Origin: Paenibacillus terrigena DSM 21567
GTDB taxonomy: Bacteria > Bacillota > Bacilli > Paenibacillales > Paenibacillaceae
Direction: 5' to 3'
NCBI RefSeq assembly: GCF_000374845.1
Contig: NZ_KB895417.1
Span: 368,825 to 432,824, forward strand
Length of the DNA stretch: 64,000 nt
Notes under the pieces: generated by a model
Seen by the model: the letters and a program-made list of their open reading frames with translations, nothing else
Database searches by the model: none
Told to the model about the DNA's origin: nothing
Position numbers and translations under genes: made by a program
In this document: piece after piece, positions 42,801-52,273 of the stretch
Layout: each line of letters begins with the position of its first letter
How positions within the stretch are numbered: the stretch's first letter is position 1

Positions 42801-45104
42801 ATGCATCAAGGAAAAATCATATTTCCACAAGAACCGTGGACGATTACGGAGACAGAAGTAAATCTGGCGCATAATCAGCGCTGCGAGACGGTATTCGCGG
42901 TGGCAAACGGCTATATCGGCATGCGGGGGAACGCCGAAGAAGGGTACAGCGGTCCCGTAGGCTTCTCCTTGAACGGAACGTACTTGAACGGATTCTACGA
43001 TTCGACGCCGATCCAATACGGGGAAGAGGCATTCGGTTATGCGAAGAACCGTCAGACGATGCTCAATGTCGCCGACGCGAAAGGCATCAGCCTCTGGGTC
43101 GACGGCGAGAAATTCGACGTACTGCATTCGAAGGTCATCGATTACAAGCGTCAATTGCATATGAAGCAGGGCGTCATGACGCGTGAGATCGTGTGGGAGA
43201 CTGCGCAAGGGAAGCAGGTCGAGCTGCGCATTGAGCGAATGGCTTCCTTCGCGAACAAGCATCTGGCACTGATTCGTTATGAAGTGAAGGTCCGGAATGC
43301 TGCGGCACGGATTGCATTCGTCTCGACACTCAATGGGGAAGTGACGAATCAAGTGACGATGGGTGATCCGCGGACAGGATCCGGCTTTGCGGGGCAAGTG
43401 CTCCAGACCGAGGATCTGCGCGAGGAAGGCACGATTCACGGCACGGCGCAACGGACGAAGAACACGAAATTCGCCCTAATCTCGGCGATGAACCACGAAT
43501 TGCATGTCGCGAATGAAGCGACATGCATGCAGCAAGAACAATTGATCGAACATCGCTATGACTGCGAAGCGGCGCCAGATCAGTCGATTGTGCTGGACAA
43601 ATTCATCGCGTATTTCTCCTCGAAGGATTATGAAGAAGCTGAGCTCTGGCCGATGGCCGTCACAGCGCTAACGGATGCGAAGGCGAAGGGATACAACTGG
43701 TTCCGCGAACGCCAAGCAGAGATTCTAGCTGATTTCTGGCAAGTCGCCGACGTATCGGTGGAAGGCGACGCGCTCCTGCAGCAAGGGCTTCGCTTCAATG
43801 CGTATCATCTCTTCCAATCAGTCGGACGCGACGGGAAGACGAACATCGGGGCGAAAGGGATTACCGGCGAAGGCTATGAAGGCCATTATTTCTGGGATAC
43901 GGAGACGTACATCCTGCCGTTCTTCTTGTATAACCGTCCCGAGATTTCGCGTCAGCTGTTGAAATATCGCCATTCGATTCTGCCGAAAGCCAAAGCAAGA
44001 GCAGCCGAGCTTGGATACGAAGGAGCCCTCTATGCCTGGAGAACGATCGACGGCGAAGAGACGTCGCCGTATTATCCAGCGGGCTCTGCGCAGCTGCATA
44101 TTAATGCGGACATCGCTTATGCGGTGAAGAAGTATGTGGAAGTGACACGGGATGAAGACTACCTCCTTCAGGAAGGATTGGATATTCTCGTCGAGACTTG
44201 CCGCTTCTTCGCGGACGCGGGCGATTGGATCGAAGGCAAAGGCTTCTGCATCAATGGTGTAACCGGACCGGACGAATATACGGCGATGGTTAACAACAAT
44301 GCGTACACCAACCTGATGGTGAAGGATCAATTCGAGTTCACCGTGAAGTCGCTCCGCAAGCTGGAGCAGACGACGGGTTGGCAAGACGTGAGCGCGAGAT
44401 ATGAGCTGGACGAGCGCGAACTCGAAGCATGGACTGCAATGGCAGATCGTATGTATATTCACCGCGTTGGCCAGCTGATCGGGCAAGACGACAGCTTCCT
44501 GGAGAAGGCGCCGTGGGACTTCGCGAATACACCGCGTGAGAAGTATCCGCTACTGCTGCACTTCCACCCGATGGTCATCTACAAATACCAAGTATTGAAG
44601 CAAGCCGACCTCGTGCTCGCGATGTATCTTCAAGGCCATCGCTTCATGCGCGAGGAGAAGGTTATCAATTATAAGTACTACGAGCCGTTAACGACGCATG
44701 ACTCTTCGTTATCCGCGAGCATCTATGCGATCGTCGGCGCGGAACTGGGCGAGATTGAGAAGGCGTACCAATACTTCATGCAATCGGCACGTATGGACCT
44801 GGACGACTATCACAACAACGTGAAGGATGGTATTCACTCCGCATCGATGGCAGGCAGCTGGCTGACGATCGTGAACGGCTTCGCCGGCATGCGACATGAC
44901 GATGAAGTCATCACGTTCAACCCGACGATTCCGTCTGCTTGGACGAGTTATACATTCCGTGTCCTATTCCACGGTAGCCTGATTGAGGTAGTTGTAGCGA
45001 AGGAACGGACGACGTACCGATTGATCCAAGGGCATTTTGTGCAGCTGCGCCATGGGGAGCAGGGCTTCGTGCTGGAGTCGGAGCGGGTCTGTGAGTCGCA
45101 GTAG
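42801..45104 (+). CDS. GH65 disaccharide phosphorylase, copy 2
   Basis: A 767-aa GH65 enzyme with GYIGMRGNAEEGYSGPVG, NIGAKGITGEGYEGHYFWDTETYILPF and NGVTGPDEYTAMVNNNAYTN, where Glu492 is the predicted acid; LTTHDSSLSASIYAIV marks the phosphate site. Core motifs match copy 1, but flanking residues and loops differ widely, so it probably handles another linkage or acceptor. ATG 42801 has GAGAGGTGGG upstream; an earlier in-frame GTG at 42768 lacks such a site. It is separated from pgmB by a terminator. Confidence 0.92.
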   Translation: MHQGKIIFPQEPWTITETEVNLAHNQRCETVFAVANGYIGMRGNAEEGYSGPVGFSLNGTYLNGFYDSTPIQYGEEAFGYAKNRQTMLNVADAKGISLWVDGEKFDVLHSKVIDYKRQLHMKQGVMTREIVWETAQGKQVELRIERMASFANKHLALIRYEVKVRNAAARIAFVSTLNGEVTNQVTMGDPRTGSGFAGQVLQTEDLREEGTIHGTAQRTKNTKFALISAMNHELHVANEATCMQQEQLIEHRYDCEAAPDQSIVLDKFIAYFSSKDYEEAELWPMAVTALTDAKAKGYNWFRERQAEILADFWQVADVSVEGDALLQQGLRFNAYHLFQSVGRDGKTNIGAKGITGEGYEGHYFWDTETYILPFFLYNRPEISRQLLKYRHSILPKAKARAAELGYEGALYAWRTIDGEETSPYYPAGSAQLHINADIAYAVKKYVEVTRDEDYLLQEGLDILVETCRFFADAGDWIEGKGFCINGVTGPDEYTAMVNNNAYTNLMVKDQFEFTVKSLRKLEQTTGWQDVSARYELDERELEAWTAMADRMYIHRVGQLIGQDDSFLEKAPWDFANTPREKYPLLLHFHPMVIYKYQVLKQADLVLAMYLQGHRFMREEKVINYKYYEPLTTHDSSLSASIYAIVGAELGEIEKAYQYFMQSARMDLDDYHNNVKDGIHSASMAGSWLTIVNGFAGMRHDDEVITFNPTIPSAWTSYTFRVLFHGSLIEVVVAKERTTYRLIQGHFVQLRHGEQGFVLESERVCESQ

Positions 45105-45136
45105 TCGGAAGTGAAGATACGCAAGTGCCAAAAGAT

Positions 45137-45173
45137 AAGTCCTGTGCTTCTTGAGAAGCGCAGGACTTTTTTG
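45137..45173 (+). terminator. Strong terminator ending the alpha-glucoside locus
   Basis: AAGTCCTGTGCTTC (45137-45150) pairs with GAAGCGCAGGACTT (45155-45168) around TTGA, one G-T pair, then TTTTTTG. Confidence 0.95.
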
Positions 45174-45292
45174 TCGTCCGGTTGAGGTAAAAATATTGAA
45201 AGTGAATGTAAAGGAATCGAAATTGAACAGCGGGCGGTGTCGGCTTACAATGTGTAATACATTCATGTAAGCGTTTCACTTAGGAGGCTGCG

Positions 45293-46384
45293 ATGAAAAT
45301 ATTCAGACGTCATCGAATGAATCATAAACGACTCCTGCTCACGATCATGATTCTGCTTACGACAGGGGTTACGGCTGCATTTGCAAGAGGATGCTGGTCA
45401 TCGACTGATCGGGCGGGAGAAGCGATCGCGACCGTCAATGGTGTCCCAATTAGCATGGCGGAGTATGATCGAGCAATCCGTACGAATACGTCCCGGATCA
45501 TTCAATATTTTCGCGATACCTATCAAGCGGAGCAATCGGAAGGATTCTGGACCAAGGCATATGATGGCGAGATCCCGGCAGAGATGCTGAAGAAGAAGGC
45601 ACTCGAGGATAGTGTGAAGATCAAAGTAAGACAGCTGCTGGCGAAGGAGCAAGGCGTTCTGCAGGATGTGAGCTACCAAGGATTCTTGCAGCAGCTGGAG
45701 CAAGAGAATGAGCGTCGAACCCAGGCGATCAACCGCCATCAGGTGGTCTATGGGCCTGCACAATACGACGAGAACACGTACTGGGAGTACGTTCAGACGA
45801 ACGCGGCGCTCGCTGTGAAGCGGAACATGCAGCAGAGTATTATGCAGCAAGGGGAGTCAGCGCTAAGGTCATTCTACGATGAGCATAGAGAGAAGCGATA
45901 TCGGACGACGGGCTACGTGAAAATGAAGCGCATTACACGTACCTTTTTAGACGCAAATCAACAAATCGATTCCTCGCTGCAACGACAAGTAAGGAAGCAG
46001 CTTGAAGCGGCAGCCGAGCAGCTGAAGTCGGGCAGCACATTCGAACAGGTTGCGGCGGCTTACAATATGCCGGGTACGGCACTTGAGCTGACGATTCAGC
46101 TGGGAGATGAACGCCGGAACGCGAGAAGTGCTGTGGCCCAAGCAGCCATGCAGCTGCCCGTGAATGCGATTAGCGCTATGGTCGAAGAGAAAGGCAGCTA
46201 CCACATCCTGAAATGCATTGAGCGGGTAGAGCCGGGTTCCACCTATCAATCCTATGAGCAGGTGAAGGATCAAGTGCTGCAGGATACCGTTACAGAAGCG
46301 TATGAATTCACCCTGCGCAAGATGTTGACAACGGCGGTGGTGCAGGTGAACGAATATATATATCCATCCTTTCAAATTCAATGA
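45293..46384 (+). CDS. Secreted SurA/PrsA-like peptidyl-prolyl isomerase-type protein
   Basis: A 363-aa exported protein with an N-terminal hydrophobic segment (LLLTIMILLTTGVTAAFARG). ATVNGVPISMAEYDRAIRTN is a SurA/PrsA N-terminal-type opening, a helical chaperone region follows, and FEQVAAAYNMPG through KGSYHILKCIERVEPGSTYQSYEQVKDQVL resembles a parvulin-like domain. It probably helps fold secreted proteins at the cell surface. No lipobox is evident, so it may be membrane-anchored. The large secreted protein encoded next (46473) is a natural client. Confidence 0.75.
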   Translation: MKIFRRHRMNHKRLLLTIMILLTTGVTAAFARGCWSSTDRAGEAIATVNGVPISMAEYDRAIRTNTSRIIQYFRDTYQAEQSEGFWTKAYDGEIPAEMLKKKALEDSVKIKVRQLLAKEQGVLQDVSYQGFLQQLEQENERRTQAINRHQVVYGPAQYDENTYWEYVQTNAALAVKRNMQQSIMQQGESALRSFYDEHREKRYRTTGYVKMKRITRTFLDANQQIDSSLQRQVRKQLEAAAEQLKSGSTFEQVAAAYNMPGTALELTIQLGDERRNARSAVAQAAMQLPVNAISAMVEEKGSYHILKCIERVEPGSTYQSYEQVKDQVLQDTVTEAYEFTLRKMLTTAVVQVNEYIYPSFQIQ

Positions 46385-46416
46385 ATGCAATGAGAAGTTC
46401 TCTCGGGTGTAACCAT

Positions 46417-46436
46417 TTCAGTCGTTCGCGGCTGAA
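46417..46436 (+). other. UUCG-capped hairpin between foldase and beta-helix genes
   Basis: TTCAGTCG (46417-46424) pairs with CGGCTGAA (46429-46436) around TTCG. No U tract follows. It could set relative expression or mRNA stability between the two genes. Confidence 0.5.
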
Positions 46437-46472
46437 GTGCTGCATACATAATCGTTGAAAGGAAGATGACTT

Positions 46473-49361
46473 ATGTTCAGACGTACCATGCAACGAATGC
46501 TGAGTTTGGTCGCGATCGTGACCTTGCTCTTCGGGATCGTTGCCATTGCTCCGGGGGACGCGAGTGCGGCTGCGGGGACGACCTATTACGTGGATAGCGT
46601 AAGCGGAAATGACAGCGCGAACGGGACGAGTGAGGGGACACCTTGGAAGACGTTAGCCAAGGTGAATGCGACAACGTTCGCGCCGGGGGACAAGATCTTA
46701 TTCAAAGCTGGTGGATCTTGGCAAGGACAGTTGTGGCCCAAAGGGTCGGGCGTATCCGGCAGCCCAATTGTGATCGACCAGTACGGTACGGGGAATAAGC
46801 CCTTGATCACCGGGGTGACGAGCGAGCTCCAGACGGTCTTCTTGAAGAACCAAGAATACTGGGAGATCAACAACCTGGAGATTACGAATCCATCTTCGGA
46901 GCCCTTTTCAAGGGATTGGAAGGGGGCGCGCGGTGAGCGCCGGGGTGTGTATGTGTTAAATGAAGAGAGCGGTATCCTCAACCATATTTACATTAAGAAT
47001 CTGAATGTCCACGATGTGGATGGGGTATATACCACGCGTTCCGGCGGGATCATCTTCGATTCGGTCGGCTCGTATGTCGCCAGCGCGTTCAATGACGTGC
47101 TCATCGACGGCAACACCTTAACGGATGTCGACGCCTACGGCATCTACATCGGTTCGAACTGCATCCTGCGGTATGGAATGAGCGACCTCTGGGAATGGGT
47201 GCCGAAGCCGTACGGACCTTGGACACCGACCACGAATTTGAAAATCTCGAATAATACGGTCGTTCGGGCGGCGACGGGCGGCATTGCTTGGAATGTGACG
47301 GACGGGGCGGTCGTTGAGCACAACACGGTGCAGGAAGCGACGTATTTGGCGACCAATGCCTCCATCTGGTGGGCTTATGCGGATAATAATGTGGTGCAAT
47401 TTAATGAATCCTTCGGGAGCCATCATGGGGAAATGGATGGCGAAGGATTCGACGTGGACGCAGGGAATATCGGCTCTCTCATTCAATATAATTACAGCCA
47501 TGATAATGCCGGCGGCTTCATGCTATTCGTGAATGATACGTATTACACGACAAATACAATTGTTCGCTACAATATCAGCCAGAATGATAAGAATCATATT
47601 TTCCGCTATAGCGGTTCGATCGACACGGTCTACAATTACAATAATACGGTCTATGTCGGCGCCGCATCAGGGAATCCCGTCATGAGCGATTATTTCACGA
47701 AATCATCGGGCGCCCCAAAAAATATTAAGAACTACAATAATGTCTACTACAGCGTGGGAGACCGGGGTTGGAATTTAACGGGGCAAACCTTCGATTCCAA
47801 CGCGTATTTCGGCGGTAACACGTTGGTCAGCTCAGACGCACATAAAATAACAGGCGATCCGAAGTTCGTTAACCCGGGCAGCGGCGGCAACGGCATGAAT
47901 ACGTTGGACGGATATAAACTGCAGCTGGATTCACCGCTGATCGGTGCAGGCATTCCGATAGCTGATAATGGAGGGCGAGATTATTTCGGCAATGCCCTAT
48001 ACAACGGCGATCCTGACATCGGGGCTTTCGAATATCAAGGCACGGTGCCGCCAGCGACAGGCAAGACGCCGATCGTGTTCGTCCCGGCCCCGATTACGCC
48101 GATGCCGGAGCAGCCGAAGCCTGCACCAGGGAACTTGGCGCCTCTGGCAACGGTCAGCACAACGGTTGCTACCTTGAACAATGGCTCGACTCAAAGTATG
48201 ACGGACAGTAATTACTCGAATGCATGGTCTAGTGTGGATGAGGGTGTGACCTTCCCAAACTATATTACGCTGGATTTCGGCACGAAGGCGGTGACCGCGA
48301 ACAACTTGAAGATTGTGACACGCTTCGGGACGGGGCAGGGCGTTACGAAGTTCGATCTGGAAGTCTATAGCGGAACGACATGGGTGCCGATCAAGAGCAA
48401 TGTGCAATGGGTATGGAAGTATAGCGATGTGACGAATGAAACGCAGAGCGTGGATTTCAGTTCGACCACTGCGAAGAAATTCCGTCTGAAAATCAACGGC
48501 GCGAATTTGAAATGGGGGAATTTTGCCATCAACGAGCTGGAGCTCTACTATCAGGGCGCAGCTGATCAAGCGGCAGCGAAGACGGTCCGGGATGCGATCG
48601 CGGTGCTACCGGCTCCAACGGCGGTCACGCTCGCTGATGCATCGGCTATCCAAGCGGCGAGAGCGGCCTATCTTGCATTGACGGACGTACAGCAAGTGCT
48701 CGTGGGGGATATTACGAGATTGACCGATGCGGAGGCCGCTCTAGCTGCGCTTCAACAACCGGAGCGCAGCTTATCTACCGCATTGAGCGGGCCGGCGTCC
48801 GTAAAAGTGAATCAGCCGTTTCAAATCCGCGTCGGGATGCAGAATGTGAAGGATGCCGTGTATGCGCAAGATATCTCTCTGGCATACGACCCGCAAATAT
48901 TTGAGTTGGTGACGGCTAAATCAGCAGCCGATGGTGTGGAGATTATAAAGTCTGTCCATCCTACACCGGGACATGTGCGATTTCTGGTAGCAAGTCAAGG
49001 CGGAACGCATGCGATTCAAGGGAATGCCCAGGTGCTGGAGCTTACCTTCACAGCCAAATCGCAGCAGAACACCCCGAGCCAATTCTCGATTACGAATGCT
49101 TTGCTCGGTGATGCACAAGGAAGAGAGCTGCAAGCTGCTGTATCTTCTCTGCATGTTCAGACCGAATCAGGAACGGGCGTCGTCGCCGCGGACCTGAACC
49201 GTGACGGTAAAGTGAGTATCGGGGATATCGCCCTTGCAGCAGTCCATTATGGGAAGACAAGTGAGGATTCCGGCTGGCAACTTGTGAAGCATATCGACCT
49301 TAATGGAGATGGCGTTATTAATATTCTTGATCTGAGCATTATCGCTAGAGAGATGATCTAG
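46473..49361 (+). CDS. Secreted beta-helix protein with F5/8-type, cohesin and dockerin domains
   Basis: A 962-aa exported protein with a signal peptide ending near DASAAAG. Residues about 36-520 form a right-handed parallel beta-helix like polysaccharide lyases or rhamnogalacturonases (TYYVDSVSGNDSANGTSEGT; asparagine-rich turns such as NNTVVRAATGGI). About 553-695 is an F5/8 type C carbohydrate-binding domain. About 700-760 is a helical linker, about 766-895 is a cohesin-like domain (QDISLAYDPQIFEL), and from about 903 it is a type I dockerin with two calcium loops (DLNRDGKVSIGD and DLNGDGVINILD). It probably binds or cleaves a surface or plant polysaccharide and can pair with cohesin/dockerin partners. 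Catalytic residues are not assigned. Confidence 0.82.
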   Translation: MFRRTMQRMLSLVAIVTLLFGIVAIAPGDASAAAGTTYYVDSVSGNDSANGTSEGTPWKTLAKVNATTFAPGDKILFKAGGSWQGQLWPKGSGVSGSPIVIDQYGTGNKPLITGVTSELQTVFLKNQEYWEINNLEITNPSSEPFSRDWKGARGERRGVYVLNEESGILNHIYIKNLNVHDVDGVYTTRSGGIIFDSVGSYVASAFNDVLIDGNTLTDVDAYGIYIGSNCILRYGMSDLWEWVPKPYGPWTPTTNLKISNNTVVRAATGGIAWNVTDGAVVEHNTVQEATYLATNASIWWAYADNNVVQFNESFGSHHGEMDGEGFDVDAGNIGSLIQYNYSHDNAGGFMLFVNDTYYTTNTIVRYNISQNDKNHIFRYSGSIDTVYNYNNTVYVGAASGNPVMSDYFTKSSGAPKNIKNYNNVYYSVGDRGWNLTGQTFDSNAYFGGNTLVSSDAHKITGDPKFVNPGSGGNGMNTLDGYKLQLDSPLIGAGIPIADNGGRDYFGNALYNGDPDIGAFEYQGTVPPATGKTPIVFVPAPITPMPEQPKPAPGNLAPLATVSTTVATLNNGSTQSMTDSNYSNAWSSVDEGVTFPNYITLDFGTKAVTANNLKIVTRFGTGQGVTKFDLEVYSGTTWVPIKSNVQWVWKYSDVTNETQSVDFSSTTAKKFRLKINGANLKWGNFAINELELYYQGAADQAAAKTVRDAIAVLPAPTAVTLADASAIQAARAAYLALTDVQQVLVGDITRLTDAEAALAALQQPERSLSTALSGPASVKVNQPFQIRVGMQNVKDAVYAQDISLAYDPQIFELVTAKSAADGVEIIKSVHPTPGHVRFLVASQGGTHAIQGNAQVLELTFTAKSQQNTPSQFSITNALLGDAQGRELQAAVSSLHVQTESGTGVVAADLNRDGKVSIGDIALAAVHYGKTSEDSGWQLVKHIDLNGDGVINILDLSIIAREMI

Positions 49362-49385
49362 GCTAGCGTTGATGATGGAATGAAG

Positions 49386-49423
49386 AAGAAGCCAATCATG
49401 ATGTCCATGGTTGGCTTCTTTTT
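49386..49423. terminator. Terminator between converging genes
   Basis: AAGAAGCCAATCAT (49386-49399) pairs with ATGGTTGGCTTCTT (49407-49420), 14 bp with one G-T, followed by TTT. Flanking A and T runs suggest it may work for both strands. Confidence 0.88.
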
Positions 49424-49429
49424 ATGTCA

Positions 49430-50272
49430 TTATTCCACAGCTACCGACGTTGTGAAAATCCCTTCAGGTACTTTGCCGCTCCACGTCGGGCAAGGCTCGA
49501 TGCCAAGTGCATACGCGACGACATGCGCCGTATCCTTGATCGATACGTCATCCAGGATCCAGGTGCCAGGTGCAACGGCCTTGCCGTAGCAGCCCCAGAA
49601 GACCGTCATATCCATCGGGTGATCGCTGCCATGACTGCGCGGGTGATCTCCGCCGCCGCCATGATCGCTCGTGATGATAATGAGGCTCTCATCGAGGATG
49701 CCGGCGTCGCGAATCGCATCGATCAACAATCCGACATAGGCATCGACTTCCGTAATCTTCGCTAAATATTCGGGTACGTGATTGCCATACCCGAATTCAT
49801 GACCAGCGCCATCGGGATTATCGATCTGTACATAGAGACACGTCACATTGGGGTTCTGGCGGATGTAGTCCGCCGCCGTGGTGATCAGTTCTGGGCAGCG
49901 GATCGATACATCCTCGAACTGGCATGATTGCTCAATGATCCCGTAGTTAATTGGCGACCACTCCGAGAATGCCGCTAACTTCGCATCCGGATACTGCTCC
50001 CGAATCAGCTTCATGAAGGAAGGACAGGCACTATCCTCCGGGAATCGTGTATCCGAAGCCTTATCATTATCCAGCTGGTGCTGATCAGGATCGACGCCAT
50101 GGAACATGGAGCCCCAGCACTGCGCGCTGATCGAAGGGAAAACCGTTTGCGCTTGATAGGTCAGCGCCCCTTGCTGCAGTAGGCCATGGATGTTCGGTGT
50201 CGGTGTATCTTTAATGAAATTTCCTGCGCCATCAAGCCCGATGACAAAGACATGATTACAAATTGCTCCCAT
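49430..50272 (-). CDS. Alkaline phosphatase superfamily phosphodiesterase/nucleotide pyrophosphatase
   Basis: A 280-aa metalloenzyme of the NPP/phosphodiesterase group without a signal peptide. Metal-ligand motifs are VIGLDGAGNF, PSISAQCWGSM (nucleophile Ser region), DNPDGAGHEFG and IITSDHGGGGDHPRSHG. It likely hydrolyses a phosphodiester such as a nucleotide sugar or glycerophosphodiester. ATG 50272 with AGAGGG eight bases upstream is preferred over TTG 50293. It is divergent from the YesM-type kinase gene. Confidence 0.85.
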   Translation of the reverse strand: MGAICNHVFVIGLDGAGNFIKDTPTPNIHGLLQQGALTYQAQTVFPSISAQCWGSMFHGVDPDQHQLDNDKASDTRFPEDSACPSFMKLIREQYPDAKLAAFSEWSPINYGIIEQSCQFEDVSIRCPELITTAADYIRQNPNVTCLYVQIDNPDGAGHEFGYGNHVPEYLAKITEVDAYVGLLIDAIRDAGILDESLIIITSDHGGGGDHPRSHGSDHPMDMTVFWGCYGKAVAPGTWILDDVSIKDTAHVVAYALGIEPCPTWSGKVPEGIFTTSVAVE

Positions 50273-50322
50273 GCGTATCGCCCTCTTTTCCAAGAAATGA
50301 GTAGGTAATGCAAGTTATTTAC

Positions 50323-50350
50323 GTGTGTTTTATTGTATTAATGTGTGTTT
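50323..50350. promoter_or_regulatory. Tandem GTGTGTTT direct repeats upstream of the phosphodiesterase gene
   Basis: GTGTGTTT occurs at 50323-50330 and 50343-50350, exactly 20 bases apart (about two helical turns). They sit 50-80 bases before the minus-strand start. The spacing suggests a binding site for a dimeric regulator; none is identified. Confidence 0.4.
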
Positions 50351-50527
50351 AGTTGTGAAAATTATAAATCGGCTCGCAGCAAGTGTCAACAAATAATTGG
50401 TGTCTTTTGCATGATGGCGTATAAGGGTAGATACTTTGCATCTCTCCATTGATCAAAATGAAGCTCCAGTGGTAAATTTAGTTCACAGTTGATTTCGAAA
50501 TTCGTAGGAAAGCAGGGCTGAGGTGTG

Positions 50528-52258
50528 ATGAAAATTCGAGCAGCAGGTTCAACGAGGTGGTTTGTCTATCAGAAAATTGTAATCGTTTTCATAGCTTTTA
50601 TTATTCCTCTCGTTGCGATGAACATGTGGGTGAATTATAAGGGCATGTCCTTTACGAAGAACGCGATATCGGACTCAGCGGTAGCTGGTGCTTCCTTCTA
50701 TGCAAAGCAATTGGACAAGGAATTATATTTTGTCCGCAATCAGCAGCTGCAATTTTTCAATGATAAGGATCTTCAGAAGCTGAGCTTCCAGGGGAGCCGA
50801 TTGGAAGGATACGCGTTGATCGAGTTGATTAATCAGACGAAGGATCGATTATCCGCGATCGAATACTCTAGTGAATTCGTCGTGAACGCCGGCGTCTATA
50901 TCAAAGAAATCGACAAGACGATCTCGAGTCAGAATGGCGTCACGGACGCGCCGAATGATGAATTCGAGTTCATCACTTCATTGATTCAGCATATCCCGAA
51001 ACCGTCCTTCTATCAGAAAGATGGGCGACTCTTCTTCATTGAGAGCGAGAATAACTCTGGCATTATCTCCTATATTGAAATCTCTGTTGCTCGTCTACAA
51101 GAAGCGCTTCATCAGATTACGACGCTCTATCAGGAATCCGAAGTATTCCTTGGGAGCAAAGCGCTCGGAAGTGTGCTATCGACGGTGGAAGACCAACGTG
51201 TCATCGCTCCGCTGCTTGAACAACTGGACGCGGGTAGTCATGTGACAAATACATCCCGGGTGATTCCGATCGGAGGGATAAGCTATTTCATCACGGCCAA
51301 TCAAGTGAGCTCCTTAAATCTATCGCTGATGATGTACGTGAACCATGATGAGATTACTCGCCCGCTGAGTCAATTCAGCTTCTGGTTCTATGCCTTATTC
51401 GTGGTTGCGATCATCGTGCTGCTGCTCTATGCGTATTCCGTGAATTTCATGATTCACAGGCCGCTGTCGAAGCTTACTAAGGCATTCCAGATGATGGAGA
51501 CGGACAACCTCAACCTTGTCATCGAGTCGAAGACGAGGGATGAGTTTCACTATTTATTCCATAGCTTCAACCGGATGGCGCTTCGATTGAAGCGATCGAT
51601 CGAGGAGAATTATGAGCAGAAAATCGCGATCCAGCATTCAGAGCTCAAGCAGCTGCAATCGCAGATTAATCCCCATTTCCTGTACAACAGTTTTTTCAAT
51701 ATTTACATGATGTGTAAGGTTGGCGACGCCGATAGTGCGGCAGAACTCTCTCAGAAGCTAGGCAGCTACTACCAGTACATTACGCGCAGCGGATCGGACG
51801 AAGTGCCGCTCTACAAGGAATACCAGCATGCCCTTGATTATTGCGAGATTCAATGTATTCGCTTCTCGAATCGCATTCGTTACGAATATGAAGACATCCC
51901 GGACCATGTGAAGACCGTTGCCGTACCGCGCTTGATCATTCAGCCGATTGTCGAGAATATTTTCGAGCATGCATTTGAAGACGGCATGGCTAGCGGCGTC
52001 CTCTATATCGCTGCGAATGTTGAAGAGGGAATCGTACGAATGACAGTCGAGGATAATGGGCGTATTATCACGGATGATCGAATTGAACAGTTAGAGATGC
52101 AACTAAGGGATGGTTCGAGGCAGATGGAGAAGACGGGACTCATTAACGTGAATAACCGGCTTCAATTGAAGTATGGTGTGGACAGCGGGCTGTTCGTATC
52201 GCGTAGTCCGCATGGCGGATTGCGTGCAGAGCTTAGAATCAATATTCGAGAAGGATAG
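50528..52258 (+). CDS. Sensor histidine kinase (YesM/LytS-like)
   Basis: A 576-aa membrane sensor. Two membrane helices (about 15-35 and 285-305) enclose an extracellular Cache-like domain. A HAMP linker follows, then a HisKA_7TM/His_kinase block with the phospho-acceptor in INPHFLYNSFFNIYMM (His383), and a HATPase region with PIVENIFEHAF and EDNGR. It pairs with the AraC-type response regulator 15 bases downstream and, by genomic convention, senses the sugar imported by the ABC system at 53755-57361. Confidence 0.92.
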   Translation: MKIRAAGSTRWFVYQKIVIVFIAFIIPLVAMNMWVNYKGMSFTKNAISDSAVAGASFYAKQLDKELYFVRNQQLQFFNDKDLQKLSFQGSRLEGYALIELINQTKDRLSAIEYSSEFVVNAGVYIKEIDKTISSQNGVTDAPNDEFEFITSLIQHIPKPSFYQKDGRLFFIESENNSGIISYIEISVARLQEALHQITTLYQESEVFLGSKALGSVLSTVEDQRVIAPLLEQLDAGSHVTNTSRVIPIGGISYFITANQVSSLNLSLMMYVNHDEITRPLSQFSFWFYALFVVAIIVLLLYAYSVNFMIHRPLSKLTKAFQMMETDNLNLVIESKTRDEFHYLFHSFNRMALRLKRSIEENYEQKIAIQHSELKQLQSQINPHFLYNSFFNIYMMCKVGDADSAAELSQKLGSYYQYITRSGSDEVPLYKEYQHALDYCEIQCIRFSNRIRYEYEDIPDHVKTVAVPRLIIQPIVENIFEHAFEDGMASGVLYIAANVEEGIVRMTVEDNGRIITDDRIEQLEMQLRDGSRQMEKTGLINVNNRLQLKYGVDSGLFVSRSPHGGLRAELRINIREG

Positions 52259-52273
52259 AGAGGGGACTTGTAG

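Noticed and set aside
42780..44486. Long open frames antisense to the second GH65 gene (223 and 222 codons)
   Set aside because: They mirror a well-supported GH65 gene on the other strand, and their products show no domain or start signal.
45262..45282. TGTAAGCGTTTCA before the foldase gene as a cre site
   Set aside because: It resembles cre but is one base short of the consensus spacing and mismatches the right half, so it was not annotated.
50576..50592. TAATCGTTTTCA inside the sensor kinase gene as another LacI operator
   Set aside because: Only half of the palindrome is present and it lies inside coding sequence.
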